Notes under the pieces: generated by a model
The model's database searches: none
The model's input: only the letters and a program-made list of their open reading frames with translations
What the model was told of the DNA's origin: nothing
DNA from: REEB95 sp035632055
Lineage (GTDB): Bacteria > Pseudomonadota > Alphaproteobacteria > ATCC43930 > CGMCC-115725
DNA: 45,627 bases
Direction: 5' to 3'
Assembly (NCBI GenBank): GCA_035632055.1
Contig: DASQHO010000016.1
Span: forward strand, 1 to 45,627
Program-made: the position numbers and the translations under genes
In this document: positions 31,712-40,582 of the stretch, in pieces
Numbering within the stretch: position 1 is the stretch's first letter
Layout of the letters: every line of letters starts with the position of its first letter

Positions 31712-33148
31712 TTGGTCGGTGGTCTGCGTGATTTAGGGGGACGTCTGTTTCCTGAGCGCCAAATTTTGTTGCGCTCTACGGAACGCGTCCGGTCTGTGCT
31801 GCTGCCGAGCTGGCTGCAGGCGATGATCGTGGTCGCCTGCATCGGTACTTTCGGCGCGGCAAGCTATTTGACCGCCGGCTATTTCGCCATGCATCGCGAG
31901 CTCGACCGTGCAGGCGGAATGGCGTCCAACAACCGCGCTTCCGACAGCGGCCCACAGGCGCAAGCGAATTCCGAGGCCGAGGCAGTCGCTGCACTTAATC
32001 AGCAGCTTACGGCCATCAGCACGCAATATACCGCGCTCAAGCAGCACTACGACGCGGTCATCGCCGGCCAGTCGTCGAATGTGAGCGCAACCAATCAGGC
32101 GCAACAGGATCTGCAACAGAAGTTGGCCGCAGCGCAGCAACAGATGGCCGATAATAGCAACAATGTCGCGCAGCTGAAGAAATCGATCGATGAATTGCGC
32201 GCCGACCTGAAACGGTCAGAACAAGCGCGAACCAGCGAAGTGACGCACGCGCGTCAGCTAGAAGACGCAATGCAGACGCTCACGGCGCGCGCCAATCTCC
32301 TGAAGGCGATTGCCGACAGCAAGGACGAACAGCTCGCCAGATTGCGCGCGCAGCTTGCTAAGCCGGGCGAGCAGGTCGGCGCTGTTCCGCCGGCCAGCGC
32401 GCCGGCGGCGAAGCCCGATACCGATTCATTGGTCACCGAACCCGGCAAGCATAGCGCGCTGGCGCCAGATACGGTCGGCGAAGGTGCCGCGCTTACGGCG
32501 CCGGAAGTGCCGGCGGTATCGGTGGCGCAAACCAACAAGCACCAGCCGACGAGCAAACTCGAGCAGATATTGGCGTCAACCGGCGTTGATCTTGACAAGA
32601 TCATCGGGCATATCAGCCAGCAACCCGAGCCCGCCATGGGCGGTCCATTCGTTTCGCTCGACAGCATGCGTAGCAGCGCGATCGAGCAGCAACGTGTCGC
32701 CGCGCTGCTCAAGGTTGCCAAGCTTCTGCCACTACGGTCGCCGCTCGAAATGCATTACACGGTCGGCAGCCCATTTGGTGCGCGGCGTGATCCATTCAAC
32801 GGCCGCGAAGAATTCCACACCGGTATCGATCTTGACGCGTCGTACCGCTCCACGATCTACAGCACGGCACCAGGCGTCGTCGTGTTCACGGGTTGGAAGG
32901 AAGGCTATGGCCGCACGATCGAAATTGATCACGGTCACGGTATCGTAACGCTCTATGCCCATCTTCATCGTATTCTGGTGGCGATGGGCGAACACGTTTC
33001 AGCACGCGTCAAAATTGCCCAATTGGGCAGCACCGGCCGCAGCACTGGCCCCCATCTCCATTACGAAATTCGTCTCGACGGTAGACCGGTCAACCCCGAG
33101 AAGTTCCTGGAGGCTGGTAAAAATGTGGTTCAAGCGAGCGCACACTAG
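31712..33148 (+). CDS. M23 family peptidoglycan endopeptidase with coiled coil
   Basis: The product has a membrane anchor near residues 35-58, a periplasmic coiled coil at about 75-230, a linker rich in Ala, Pro and Thr, and a C-terminal LytM/M23 domain. Zinc ligands are intact in EFHTGIDLD and GPHLHYEIR, with GHGIVTLYAHL between them. I place the start at TTG 31712 (478 aa): it follows GGGGGG at five bases, and family-like sequence (GGRLFPERQILLRS) begins soon after. The in-frame ATG at 31628 would add 28 residues with atypical codons and sits in a terminator-like loop. The gene overlaps the bactofilin gene by 26 bp, the usual pairing in which bactofilin positions the hydrolase. Confidence 0.9.
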   Translation: MVGGLRDLGGRLFPERQILLRSTERVRSVLLPSWLQAMIVVACIGTFGAASYLTAGYFAMHRELDRAGGMASNNRASDSGPQAQANSEAEAVAALNQQLTAISTQYTALKQHYDAVIAGQSSNVSATNQAQQDLQQKLAAAQQQMADNSNNVAQLKKSIDELRADLKRSEQARTSEVTHARQLEDAMQTLTARANLLKAIADSKDEQLARLRAQLAKPGEQVGAVPPASAPAAKPDTDSLVTEPGKHSALAPDTVGEGAALTAPEVPAVSVAQTNKHQPTSKLEQILASTGVDLDKIIGHISQQPEPAMGGPFVSLDSMRSSAIEQQRVAALLKVAKLLPLRSPLEMHYTVGSPFGARRDPFNGREEFHTGIDLDASYRSTIYSTAPGVVVFTGWKEGYGRTIEIDHGHGIVTLYAHLHRILVAMGEHVSARVKIAQLGSTGRSTGPHLHYEIRLDGRPVNPEKFLEAGKNVVQASAH

Positions 33149-33602
33149 TCCGGCCGGTCACGGTTTCTCGAGTGGCGACGGCCGACGTTCCGTGCCATCG
33201 ATCCTAAGCGCCGGACTCAAGCTCGAAGGCGATATCGTGAGCGACGGCGAGGTCCACATCCTCGGCCACCATTCGGGCAACATCGTTGCGCGCCGGGTCA
33301 CGATTGGCGATGGTGGCGCGGTTACGGGCACCATCGAGGCCGAGAATGTCGTCATCAACGGCGCGCTTTCGGGCCGCGTCTCGGCGACCAGCGTTGTGCT
33401 GGGCCGCGCGGCCTCGGTGACCGCCGATATCGTCTACGTCCAGATGCGGGTGGAACCGGGCGCTTCGTACGAAGGCTACAGCCGCCGTGTCGACGCGATC
33501 GATACTTTCGCAGCGGAGCAGATGCAGTTGTCGCCACCGCTGCGTCAGCAGATCGAACGTCTGCGTACGCCGCACGCCGAGGTCGCCGGCAACGCCGATT
33601 AG
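33123..33602 (+). CDS. Bactofilin
   Basis: The product is a 159-aa polymer-forming cytoskeletal protein. Residues about 25-125 form the bactofilin beta-helix of hydrophobic repeats (SAGLKLEGDIVSDGEVHILGHHSGNIVARRVTIGDGGAVTGTIEAENVVINGALSGRVSATSVVLG). Short charged tails flank it. ATG at 33123 lies inside the end of the M23 gene, giving a 26-bp overlap and likely translational coupling. Bactofilins make filaments at the membrane and direct local wall remodelling; the linked M23 peptidase is the probable partner. It stops at the boundary with the convergent dehydratase gene. Confidence 0.92.
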   Translation: MWFKRAHTSPAGHGFSSGDGRRSVPSILSAGLKLEGDIVSDGEVHILGHHSGNIVARRVTIGDGGAVTGTIEAENVVINGALSGRVSATSVVLGRAASVTADIVYVQMRVEPGASYEGYSRRVDAIDTFAAEQMQLSPPLRQQIERLRTPHAEVAGNAD

Positions 33603-34604
33603 CTAGTCGGCGCCGCGTTCGAGGGCGCTTTCGAACATTTCGCGGTCGACATTGCCGCCCGACGCGACGACCACGACGCATTTTCCTGCGTCGCCGAGCT
33701 TGTCCGCCAAGACTGCGGCCAACGCCGCGGCGCCTCCCGGTTCCAGCACTAGTTTGAGGTCGGTGAATGCCACTGCCATAGCGCGGCGGACGTCGTCGTT
33801 GTTGACTGTCAGACTGCCAGCAACATGGCGTTGTGCGATCGCAAACGGCAACACGCCGGGCATGGGCGCCAGCAGGCAGTCGCAAATCGATTGGCCCATG
33901 ACACCATTGGCGACGCGATGTCCCGCCGCGAGCGAGCGACGCATATCGTCGAAACCCTCGGGCTCCGCGGCATAGACGCGGATCTTCGGTCGTACCACGG
34001 CGAGAGCAAGCGCGATTCCGCCGACTAGGCCACCGCCACTGCACGGTGCAACGACCGCATCCGGAGTGCAGCCAAGTTCTTTAGCCTGACGGGTGATTTC
34101 GAGGCCAACCGTGCCTTGGCCGGCGATGACGCGCGGATCGTCGTACGGTGGGACGAGAGTCGCCCGTTGTTCGCGAGCAATACCCTCGGCGATCGCCTCC
34201 CGGCTTTCGCGTTGGCGATCGTAAGGCACGATCGTTGCGCCGTAAGCGCGCGTATTCGCCGTCTTGATCGCTGGCGCGTCGGCCGGCATTACGATCGTCG
34301 CGGATATACCCAAATGTTGTGCAGCGGCTGCCACGCCTTGCGCGTGATTACCGGACGAGAAGGCGACGACGCCGCGCTTGCGTGTTTCAGCATCAAGCGA
34401 GAGCAGTGTATTGAGCGCACCCCGGAATTTGAATGAGCCCGTGCGCTGCAGCGTCTCGGCTTTGACGAGAACGCGCCGGCCGACGCGAGCGTCGAGCATC
34501 GACGAAGACAACAGGGGCGTTACGATGGCTTGGCCCGCTAGGCGCTGCGCGGCAGTTTCGATTGCCGTGATATCGGGCAAGGGCGCAATCACGTCGGCAG
34601 CCAT
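33603..34604 (-). CDS. Threonine ammonia-lyase-like PLP enzyme (no ACT domain)
   Basis: The product is a 333-aa fold II PLP enzyme of the threonine/serine dehydratase group. The PLP lysine is K59 in TGSFKFRGALN; the phosphate loop is SGGGLVGG; SSGNHAQGVA and VASGGNVD are also present. There is no C-terminal ACT regulatory domain, so it is not the isoleucine-feedback biosynthetic form. Threonine dehydratase, serine racemase/dehydratase or hydroxyaspartate ammonia-lyase are all possible. It starts 2 bp after the stop of the haloacid dehalogenase-like gene, which itself follows slt, so the three minus-strand genes are probably one operon. Confidence 0.85.
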   Translation of the reverse strand: MAADVIAPLPDITAIETAAQRLAGQAIVTPLLSSSMLDARVGRRVLVKAETLQRTGSFKFRGALNTLLSLDAETRKRGVVAFSSGNHAQGVAAAAQHLGISATIVMPADAPAIKTANTRAYGATIVPYDRQRESREAIAEGIAREQRATLVPPYDDPRVIAGQGTVGLEITRQAKELGCTPDAVVAPCSGGGLVGGIALALAVVRPKIRVYAAEPEGFDDMRRSLAAGHRVANGVMGQSICDCLLAPMPGVLPFAIAQRHVAGSLTVNNDDVRRAMAVAFTDLKLVLEPGGAAALAAVLADKLGDAGKCVVVVASGGNVDREMFESALERGAD

Positions 34605-34606
34605 CG

Positions 34607-35293
34607 CTAAATTCCGAGGAGCGTCGGCAGTTCATCGAGCCGCTTGATCTGAGCGGCGGGCTGGGCAGGCAACCGTTCCTGCTTCGCGTCTATACGATTC
34701 ACCCAAACAGCTTTGAGGCCGAATGCACTTGCGCCAGCAATGTCCCAGCCATTCGACGAAATGAAACAAATTCGCTCGGGCTTGACGCCAAGTCGGTCGA
34801 CCGCAAGCCGATAGACGAGCGGATGCGGCTTATAGAGTCCGACTTCCTCGATCGACAGAATGAGATCGAGCAGCGTCTCCAGGCCGGCCGATTTGACTAC
34901 GGCGGCCAACATCTTCGGCGTGCCGTTGGACAGGATCGCTACCCGACGGTTTGCGCGGCGCAGTGCCGCGAGAGCGACTTGTGCATCTGGATACGCTGCT
35001 AGTTCGAGATAGAGGTCCATCAGCCGCGCCTTGAGGCCGTTGTCCGCAATACCCAGCGCATCCATTGCGAAGTCGAGCGCTTCGCCCGTGACCTGCCGGA
35101 AGTCGGCGTGCCGGCCCATCAAGCTGCGCAGCCAGGTATATTGCAACTGCGATGTGCGCCATTGCGCCGTCAATGCGTCCGCCTTGTCGCCGAGGATGTC
35201 AGCGCAGCGCTTTGCTGCCGAGCCAACGTCGAACAACGTGCCATAGGCGTCGAAGACGCAGGCGTCGATTATCCTCAGTTCGGTGTGCGCCAT
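34607..35293 (-). CDS. Type II haloacid dehalogenase-like HAD hydrolase
   Basis: The product is a 228-aa HAD enzyme with the full motif set of L-2-haloacid dehalogenases: nucleophile D15 in FDAYGTLFDV, YTWLRSLMGR with the substrate-binding Arg, SNGTPKML, the Lys in YKPHPLVY and ISSNGWDIAGASAFGL. It would hydrolyse (S)-2-haloacids, though many chromosomal members act on unknown physiological substrates. It lies 1 bp after slt and 2 bp before the dehydratase gene; no link in function to either is evident. Confidence 0.87.
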   Translation of the reverse strand: MAHTELRIIDACVFDAYGTLFDVGSAAKRCADILGDKADALTAQWRTSQLQYTWLRSLMGRHADFRQVTGEALDFAMDALGIADNGLKARLMDLYLELAAYPDAQVALAALRRANRRVAILSNGTPKMLAAVVKSAGLETLLDLILSIEEVGLYKPHPLVYRLAVDRLGVKPERICFISSNGWDIAGASAFGLKAVWVNRIDAKQERLPAQPAAQIKRLDELPTLLGI

Positions 35294-35294
35294 A

Positions 35295-37262
35295 TCAGCG
35301 TTTCAGATCACTGGCGAGGGTGAACGCAAACCCCGTCTGGCCGAGGCGCATACGGTAAATCTGCAAATTTTCGAGTACGCGCTGCACGTAGTTGCGTGTC
35401 TCGGAATAGGGGATGGATTCAACCCAATCGATGACGTTCACGCCATCTGCCCGTGGATCGCCGTATAGGCTCATCCAGTCTTTTACATGCGATGGTCCAG
35501 CGTTGTAGGAGGCGATCGCCAGCACGTACGATCCCGAGAATTCCGCCAGCAACTGGTCGAGATAGGCGCGCCCGAGGGTGACGTTGTAGCGCTGGTCGGT
35601 CGTCAGGCGTTTTTCCGAGAATCGGAGGTGCAGCGTCTTGGCGACAAGACTGGCTGTGTGCGGCATCAGCTGCATCAAGCCGCGTGCGCCGACGCGGCTG
35701 ACCGCCTCATGTGCAAATGCACTTTCCTGCCGCGTCATCGCCAGCAGCAGCGGCGTCTCGACATTACCACCTTTCGGCAGCGGCGGGATGGGATAGCCTT
35801 CGGCAATAAGATTTATGCCGGCATAGCTGGCGCGCTTCGCAGCTTCGACTTCAAGATCGGGGCGGCCGATTTCGCGGCCCAAATGTGCCATCAGCATATA
35901 TTGCGCGGGCGTCGCTGCACGTCCGAGCAAGTGCCGGAAGAATGGCGTAACGACCTCGTCGGCGCCAGCGTCGGCGAGATCGCGGGTGAGCCGCACCAGT
36001 TCGAGGCGGTTGAACGCGCTGGCTTCGACAATTGAGGGTTGCGGCCCGCGCACGGGCTGAACGGCTTTGACGCCAGGCATCGAAGCGGCCAGCTGGCCGT
36101 AGTATGTCGTGAACCGCTCCGATGCCGTATCGAACCACGCCGCGGCAAGCTGGTGATAATCTTTCGCTTCGGCAGCGCGGCCGGCCCAATAGGCGCCGCG
36201 CGCTCGCGTGATTGGCAGGGTTCCGGCGTCATAAAGCTTCACAAAATGGGCGTAGGCGACATCCGGCTGATGCAGGAAACGCAGCGCGATCCATCCCGAC
36301 AGGAACTCGAGCTCGGCGAAATTCTGGCCGGTTGTCGCTTGGTGCTGCTCGGCGGCGCGATATGCGATATCGGGGCGTCCCATGGCCAGCGCGCGCCGGG
36401 CCATGATCTGACGTTCATTCGCCCATTGCGTCGCGTGCGTCGGATCCGGCGGAGCGGCCAGCAGAAGGTCGAGCGCGCCATCGTCCAGGTTCTTGACCCG
36501 GCGCCAACGAACGCGGTCGTACAGTAGACCGACGTCGTTGCGATATTCCGGCGGTACGCGATCGACGAGGCTGTCGGCATCGCCCGCGGACGTCATCAGC
36601 GCCATACGCGCCTCGGCCACGGCGCGCGGACCGGCCGGCACGAGCGGCAGGATACGTTGCGCCGCCGCCACGTCGCCGTTCCACAATAGACGATCGAGCC
36701 GCCGCTCGTGGTCCTCAACACGTAAGAATTCGTGATAACGCTGATATATCGAACGCTCATCGAACGCGGAAAAGTCGCTGTTGATCCAGACGGCGTGGAT
36801 GCTCGCTTGTGCCTGCTCGGCGCGTCCAGTTGCAATCCAAATGTCGGCCTGGCGCAATTTGCCGGCCGCGGTGATCGGCGGGTGGGTCGCGAACCAATCG
36901 GCGAGTGTGCCGTCCGGCACGCCGTTCATGGCCTCTTCGGCGGCTTGCTCGAGTGCGGACTGTCCCGGCCAATCGGGGTGCGTGACGATGAAATGTGTGA
37001 TTTCGCCGAAGCTGGCGCCGTTGGCGCCGCGAATGATCGCCAGCCAATGCAACGCCTCGCGTGGCAGCGGATCATGCGCCATCGCGGATTCGCGCGCAGC
37101 TCCTTTCCAATTGCTCTTTTGCGCGTCGGCAAATGCGGCGTGGTAAGCGCGCTTGTCGTTGGTGGAGAGGACTTGCGCATGCGCAAAGCCTATGCCCAGC
37201 GACACGCTGGCAACACCAACGGCCAGACAGACGCCCAACCGTCGCTTCAAAGCCAAGTCCAA
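35295..37262 (-). CDS. slt: Soluble lytic murein transglycosylase
   Basis: The product is a 655-aa periplasmic lytic transglycosylase with a signal peptide (to about residue 29, GIGFAHA). An alpha-helical superhelix at about 30-480 is followed by the SLT catalytic domain with the acid Glu in TRQESAF, GARGLMQLMPHTA, AIASYNAGP and ESIPYSETRNYVQRVLENLQIYR. It cleaves glycan strands to anhydromuropeptides. It is divergent from dapA across about 150 bp and leads an operon with the HAD and dehydratase genes. Confidence 0.93.
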   Translation of the reverse strand: MDLALKRRLGVCLAVGVASVSLGIGFAHAQVLSTNDKRAYHAAFADAQKSNWKGAARESAMAHDPLPREALHWLAIIRGANGASFGEITHFIVTHPDWPGQSALEQAAEEAMNGVPDGTLADWFATHPPITAAGKLRQADIWIATGRAEQAQASIHAVWINSDFSAFDERSIYQRYHEFLRVEDHERRLDRLLWNGDVAAAQRILPLVPAGPRAVAEARMALMTSAGDADSLVDRVPPEYRNDVGLLYDRVRWRRVKNLDDGALDLLLAAPPDPTHATQWANERQIMARRALAMGRPDIAYRAAEQHQATTGQNFAELEFLSGWIALRFLHQPDVAYAHFVKLYDAGTLPITRARGAYWAGRAAEAKDYHQLAAAWFDTASERFTTYYGQLAASMPGVKAVQPVRGPQPSIVEASAFNRLELVRLTRDLADAGADEVVTPFFRHLLGRAATPAQYMLMAHLGREIGRPDLEVEAAKRASYAGINLIAEGYPIPPLPKGGNVETPLLLAMTRQESAFAHEAVSRVGARGLMQLMPHTASLVAKTLHLRFSEKRLTTDQRYNVTLGRAYLDQLLAEFSGSYVLAIASYNAGPSHVKDWMSLYGDPRADGVNVIDWVESIPYSETRNYVQRVLENLQIYRMRLGQTGFAFTLASDLKR

Positions 37263-37285
37263 GTGGGGCTCCCCATCGCGATATT

Positions 37286-37304
37286 AGCCGCCGCAGCGGC
37301 GGCT
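37286..37304. promoter_or_regulatory. 9-bp inverted repeat between slt and dapA
   Basis: AGCCGCCGC (37286-37294) and GCGGCGGCT (37296-37304) are perfectly inverted around one base. It lies in the divergent promoter region, about 24 bp above the slt start. It could be an operator or a hairpin in the slt leader. No promoter boxes are obvious around it. Confidence 0.35.
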
Positions 37305-37411
37305 GTCAGGTAGGGCCGCGTCGGCGGAGAACCGCGATTGCCCTCAGGCACGGACGGGCGCTATTTTGGCCCACGATACGGCCCGGACAGGCCGCGTCGC
37401 AGGAGGTTGGG

Positions 37412-38287
37412 ATGTTTAAGGGCTCGCTGGTCGCGCTCATCACGCCATTCCGCAATGGGGCGATTGATGAGAAGGCGTTCCAGGGTTTTGTTGACTGGCA
37501 GATCACGCAAGGCACGCACGGCGTCGTCCCGTGCGGCACGACCGGCGAATCGCCGACTTTGTCGCATGCCGAACATAAGCGCGTGATCGAACTCTGTGTC
37601 GAGGCCGCGAATGGCCGCGTTCCGGTGATCGCGGGTACGGGTTCGAACTCGACCGCCGAGGCGATCGAGCTCACGCAGCATGCCAAGCGGGCAGGGGTCG
37701 ATGCGGCGCTTGTCGTGACGCCCTATTACAACAAACCGACGCAGGAAGGACTTTACCAGCACTACAAGGCGATCAACGACGCCGTAGATTTGCCGTTGCT
37801 GATCTACAACATTCCTGGCCGCTGCGTCGTCGATATGAGCGTCGATACCATGGCGCGGCTCGCCAAGCTCCCGAACATCGTCGGTGTCAAGGACGCGACG
37901 AACGATTTGGCGCGGCCGCTCAAGACGCGCGCGACGTGCGGCGACGCGTTCTGCATGCTTTCAGGTGAAGACGCGACCGTTTTGTCCTATCGTGCCAATG
38001 GCGGCGATGGATGTATTTCGGTCACAGCCAACATCGCGCCGCGCGCCTGCGCGGAGATGCACGAGGCTTGGGAAAAAGGCGACACCGCCGGCGCGATGAA
38101 AACCAATATGCGCCTAGCCACCTTGCACGATGCGTTGTTCGTCGAAACCAGCCCGGCGCCGGTGAAGTACGCGGCTTCGTTGCTTGGCAAGTCGTCGCCT
38201 GACGTGCGGCTGCCGCTGGTGCCCGCGTCGCCGGCGGCGCAGGTGCGCGTCAAGGACGCGATGCGCACCGCCGGTCTGCTGAACTGA
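37412..38287 (+). CDS. dapA: 4-hydroxy-tetrahydrodipicolinate synthase
   Basis: The product condenses pyruvate with aspartate semialdehyde on the lysine/diaminopimelate pathway. Length is 291 aa. The Schiff-base lysine is K160 (GVKDATND); Y132 (IYNIPGR) and T43-T44 (CGTTGESPTL) complete the proton relay. The ATG at 37412 follows AGGAGG, an ideal ribosome binding site, which settles the start although the frame is open 117 codons further. It is 7 bp upstream of smpB and clearly co-transcribed with it, an order common in alphaproteobacteria. Confidence 0.96.
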   Translation: MFKGSLVALITPFRNGAIDEKAFQGFVDWQITQGTHGVVPCGTTGESPTLSHAEHKRVIELCVEAANGRVPVIAGTGSNSTAEAIELTQHAKRAGVDAALVVTPYYNKPTQEGLYQHYKAINDAVDLPLLIYNIPGRCVVDMSVDTMARLAKLPNIVGVKDATNDLARPLKTRATCGDAFCMLSGEDATVLSYRANGGDGCISVTANIAPRACAEMHEAWEKGDTAGAMKTNMRLATLHDALFVETSPAPVKYAASLLGKSSPDVRLPLVPASPAAQVRVKDAMRTAGLLN

Positions 38288-38294
38288 CGCATCG

Positions 38295-38759
38295 ATGGCT
38301 TTGCGGGGCGACGAGAAGTACGTCGCGCAAAATCGGCGTGCTCGTCACGATTACGCAATCCAAGAGACGCTAGAGGCCGGCCTGATGCTGACGGGCACCG
38401 AGGTCAAGGTGCTGCGCGCCGGGCTTGCCAGCATCGCCGAAGCCTATGCCGCAGAAAAAGATGGCGCGATCTATCTGCTCAACGCGCACTTTCCCGCCTA
38501 TCCGGCGGCGCGCATCAATCACGAGCCGCGTCGGCCGCGCCAGCTACTATTGCGCAATCGGGAAATAGCCAAGCTGTTAGGTGCGGTTAAGCGCGAAGGC
38601 ATCACGCTGGTGCCGCTCTCGATCTACTTCAACGAGCGTGGCCGTGCCAAATTGGCGCTCGGCGTCGCTAAAGGCAAGCGCAAGGCCGACAAACGCGAGG
38701 CCGAGAAAGAGCGCGATTGGCAACGGTCGCGGGCGCGGCTATTGCGCGACCGGGGCTAG
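38295..38759 (+). CDS. smpB: SsrA-binding protein SmpB
   Basis: The product binds tmRNA and brings it to stalled ribosomes. Length is 154 aa. The family core is complete: AQNRRARHDYAIQETLEAGLMLTGTEVKVLRAGLASIAEAYAAEKDGAIYLLNAHFPAY, then LLRNREIAKLLGAVKREGITLVPLSIYFNERGRAKLALGVAKGKRKADKREAEKERDW. It starts 7 bp after dapA and ends against the convergent DUF523 gene with no gap. No tmRNA gene is in the window. Confidence 0.96.
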   Translation: MALRGDEKYVAQNRRARHDYAIQETLEAGLMLTGTEVKVLRAGLASIAEAYAAEKDGAIYLLNAHFPAYPAARINHEPRRPRQLLLRNREIAKLLGAVKREGITLVPLSIYFNERGRAKLALGVAKGKRKADKREAEKERDWQRSRARLLRDRG

Positions 38760-39239
38760 CTATCGATCGTCCTGCGCGAGTTCACGCTCAACGTCATCGA
38801 GCTGGTCTTCGCCGAAAACCTTGATGCCGTTCGCACGCAACAACGCAGCCGTGCGGCCCTGGCCCGGAACTTGGTCGATGAAATTGGCGCCGTAGATCAC
38901 CCGCGAGCCGCACGACGGGCTTGATTGTTTGAGGATGGCGAGGGTGATGGCGTGTTCCTTCGCGAGCGCGAGCGCGGCCTGCGCGCCACGCTCGTACTCG
39001 GCCGTGACGTCGATACCGAGCACGGTCAGCACGCGATTATTCGCGGTGTCGATGCGTGCCCGCGGCCGCGGTGTCGGTAACCCACCGACAACCTCCGGGC
39101 AGATATGGACCAGGCGGCCTTCAGTGTGCCAGCGACGGAAACGCGGGTCGTCGCAAGGAGTATCGCTGGCGTTGTAGCGCACGCGATAGCCAACGACTGC
39201 CTCGCCAAGCAGGCACGTGCTGACCAGAATTTTGCGCAT
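38760..39239 (-). CDS. DUF523 domain protein
   Basis: The product is a 159-aa cytoplasmic protein of the DUF523 family. Typical parts are MRKILVSTCLLGEAVVGYRVRY at the start, HICPEVVGGLPTPRPRARI, then ITLAILKQSSPSCGSRVIYG with a conserved SPSCG. Conserved cysteines (C9, the one in ICPE and the one in SPSCG) may bind metal or an Fe-S cluster; no function is established. It starts 7 bp after the uracil-DNA glycosylase gene, last in a three-gene minus-strand operon. Confidence 0.85.
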   Translation of the reverse strand: MRKILVSTCLLGEAVVGYRVRYNASDTPCDDPRFRRWHTEGRLVHICPEVVGGLPTPRPRARIDTANNRVLTVLGIDVTAEYERGAQAALALAKEHAITLAILKQSSPSCGSRVIYGANFIDQVPGQGRTAALLRANGIKVFGEDQLDDVERELAQDDR

Positions 39240-39246
39240 CCAACCA

Positions 39247-39900
39247 TTATGACAGTGCGAGCCGGCGCTTCAACTCGGTAAAAACAGCCTCGAACATCGC
39301 CGTGGTGAGCTGCCCGGTGTTGGTGTTGTAGCGCGAGCAATGATAGCTGTCGGCGAGAATGAGGCCGGCTGGCAATGTGTGAATTGCGCCGTGAGCGAAT
39401 CGATAGTGCGCTCGTTTCTGCCCGCGCGCCGCAAGCACCGCTTGATGCGCGATTTGTCCCAGTGCCAGGACGATCGCCAATCGTGGCATCGCGGCGATCT
39501 CCGCCGCAAGGAAAGCGCCGCAATTGCGGATTTCATCGGTTTCGGGCTTGTTGGCAGGTGGTACGCAGCGGACCGAATTGGTAATTCGGCATCCGACGAG
39601 CTGTAATCCGTCGTCGACGCGTTCGCGATATTCGCCGCGCGCGAGGCCGAACTTCGTCAGCGTGCCATAGAGTAAAACACCCGCATAATCGCCGGTGAAG
39701 GGGCGGCCAGTGCGATTGGCACCTTTGAGACCCGGCGCCAAACCGACGATCAACAGCCGCGCGTTGAGGTCCCCGAACGAAGGCACCGGAGCGTTGTGCC
39801 ACGATGGCTGTGCCGTGCGCTGCGTTGTGCGGAACGCCACAAGCCGCGGGCAAAGCGCGCAATCCTGCCCGGGTGCGCCCGAAACCGACGATCCGCTCAC
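39247..39900 (-). CDS. Uracil-DNA glycosylase, family 5 (UdgB-like)
   Basis: The product is a 217-aa Fe-S uracil-DNA glycosylase. Cysteines C14 and C17 (DCALCPRL) and two more around GCRITNSVRC can hold a 4Fe-4S cluster. Motif A reads GLAPGLKGANRTGRPFTGD and motif B reads SYHCSRYNTNTGQLT, the form found in family 5 UdgB, which also removes hypoxanthine and other deaminated bases. The start is GTG at 39900, overlapping the NYN gene stop (GTGA). The usual active-site Asp/Asn of families 1-4 is absent, as expected for family 5. Confidence 0.87.
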   Translation of the reverse strand: MSGSSVSGAPGQDCALCPRLVAFRTTQRTAQPSWHNAPVPSFGDLNARLLIVGLAPGLKGANRTGRPFTGDYAGVLLYGTLTKFGLARGEYRERVDDGLQLVGCRITNSVRCVPPANKPETDEIRNCGAFLAAEIAAMPRLAIVLALGQIAHQAVLAARGQKRAHYRFAHGAIHTLPAGLILADSYHCSRYNTNTGQLTTAMFEAVFTELKRRLALS

Positions 39901-40484
39901 GCTTCACTGTCGCTCATCTGGTTGAACGCCTGGTTCTGCCGCGGCGACGTGTCTTCGCGGTGACGCATGATTTGCGGCGCCAGATCCTGAAGTTCGATGA
40001 ACATGTCGGCCTGACGTCGCAGCTCATCGGCGACCATCGGCGGCGCCGAGCGGATGGTTGACACCACGGTGACGCGAACGCCTTTTCGCTGCACCGCGTC
40101 GACGAGGCGACGGAAGTCGCCGTCGCCGGAAAAAAGAACGATATGGTCGAGGTATTGCGCCATCTCCATCACGTCGATAGCGAGTTCGATATCCATGTTG
40201 CCTTTGACCTTTCGGCGGCCCATGGCGTCGGTGTATTCCTTGGTCGGCTTTGTCACCATCGTGTAGCCGTTGTAGTCAAGCCAATCCACCAAGGGGCGGA
40301 GTGGCGAATATTCCTGATCTTCGATCAACGCCGTGTAATAGAACGCACGGATGAGGCGGCCCTTCTCACCGAACAATTGCAGCAATCGCTTGTAGTCGAT
40401 ATCGAAACCCAGAGCCCGAGCGGCGGCGTGAAGGTTGGCGCCATCGATGAACAATGCAATTCTTTCCTCGGGATAAAATGTCAT
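39897..40484 (-). CDS. NYN domain (LabA/DUF88) putative RNase
   Basis: The product is a 195-aa PIN-like nuclease of the LabA/DUF88 group. Acidic metal-binding residues lie in IALFIDGANLH, GNMDIELAIDVMEMA and VLFSGDGDFRRLVDAVQRKG, so the active site looks intact. The C-terminal 30 residues are polar and variable. ATG at 40484 (MTFYPEE) was chosen; an in-frame upstream ATG adds four residues. Its stop overlaps the glycosylase start by 4 bp, and it is divergent from folK across 98 bp. This gene sits beside folK in related genomes as far as I recall. Its RNA target is unknown. Confidence 0.85.
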   Translation of the reverse strand: MTFYPEERIALFIDGANLHAAARALGFDIDYKRLLQLFGEKGRLIRAFYYTALIEDQEYSPLRPLVDWLDYNGYTMVTKPTKEYTDAMGRRKVKGNMDIELAIDVMEMAQYLDHIVLFSGDGDFRRLVDAVQRKGVRVTVVSTIRSAPPMVADELRRQADMFIELQDLAPQIMRHREDTSPRQNQAFNQMSDSEA

Positions 40485-40582
40485 GTGCAACTCCACGCAA
40501 TGATACCAATGCTATGCCACGCATTTGACCGCCGCGGCGAGGCGTGCGTCAAGCGATGGCGGTTGCTGAGGCGGTGCAGCGC

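Noticed and set aside
37061..37411. An upstream extension of dapA overlapping slt.
   Set aside because: DapA homologues begin at MFKGSLVALITPF, which is directly preceded by AGGAGG; the extension is antisense to the slt signal-peptide region.
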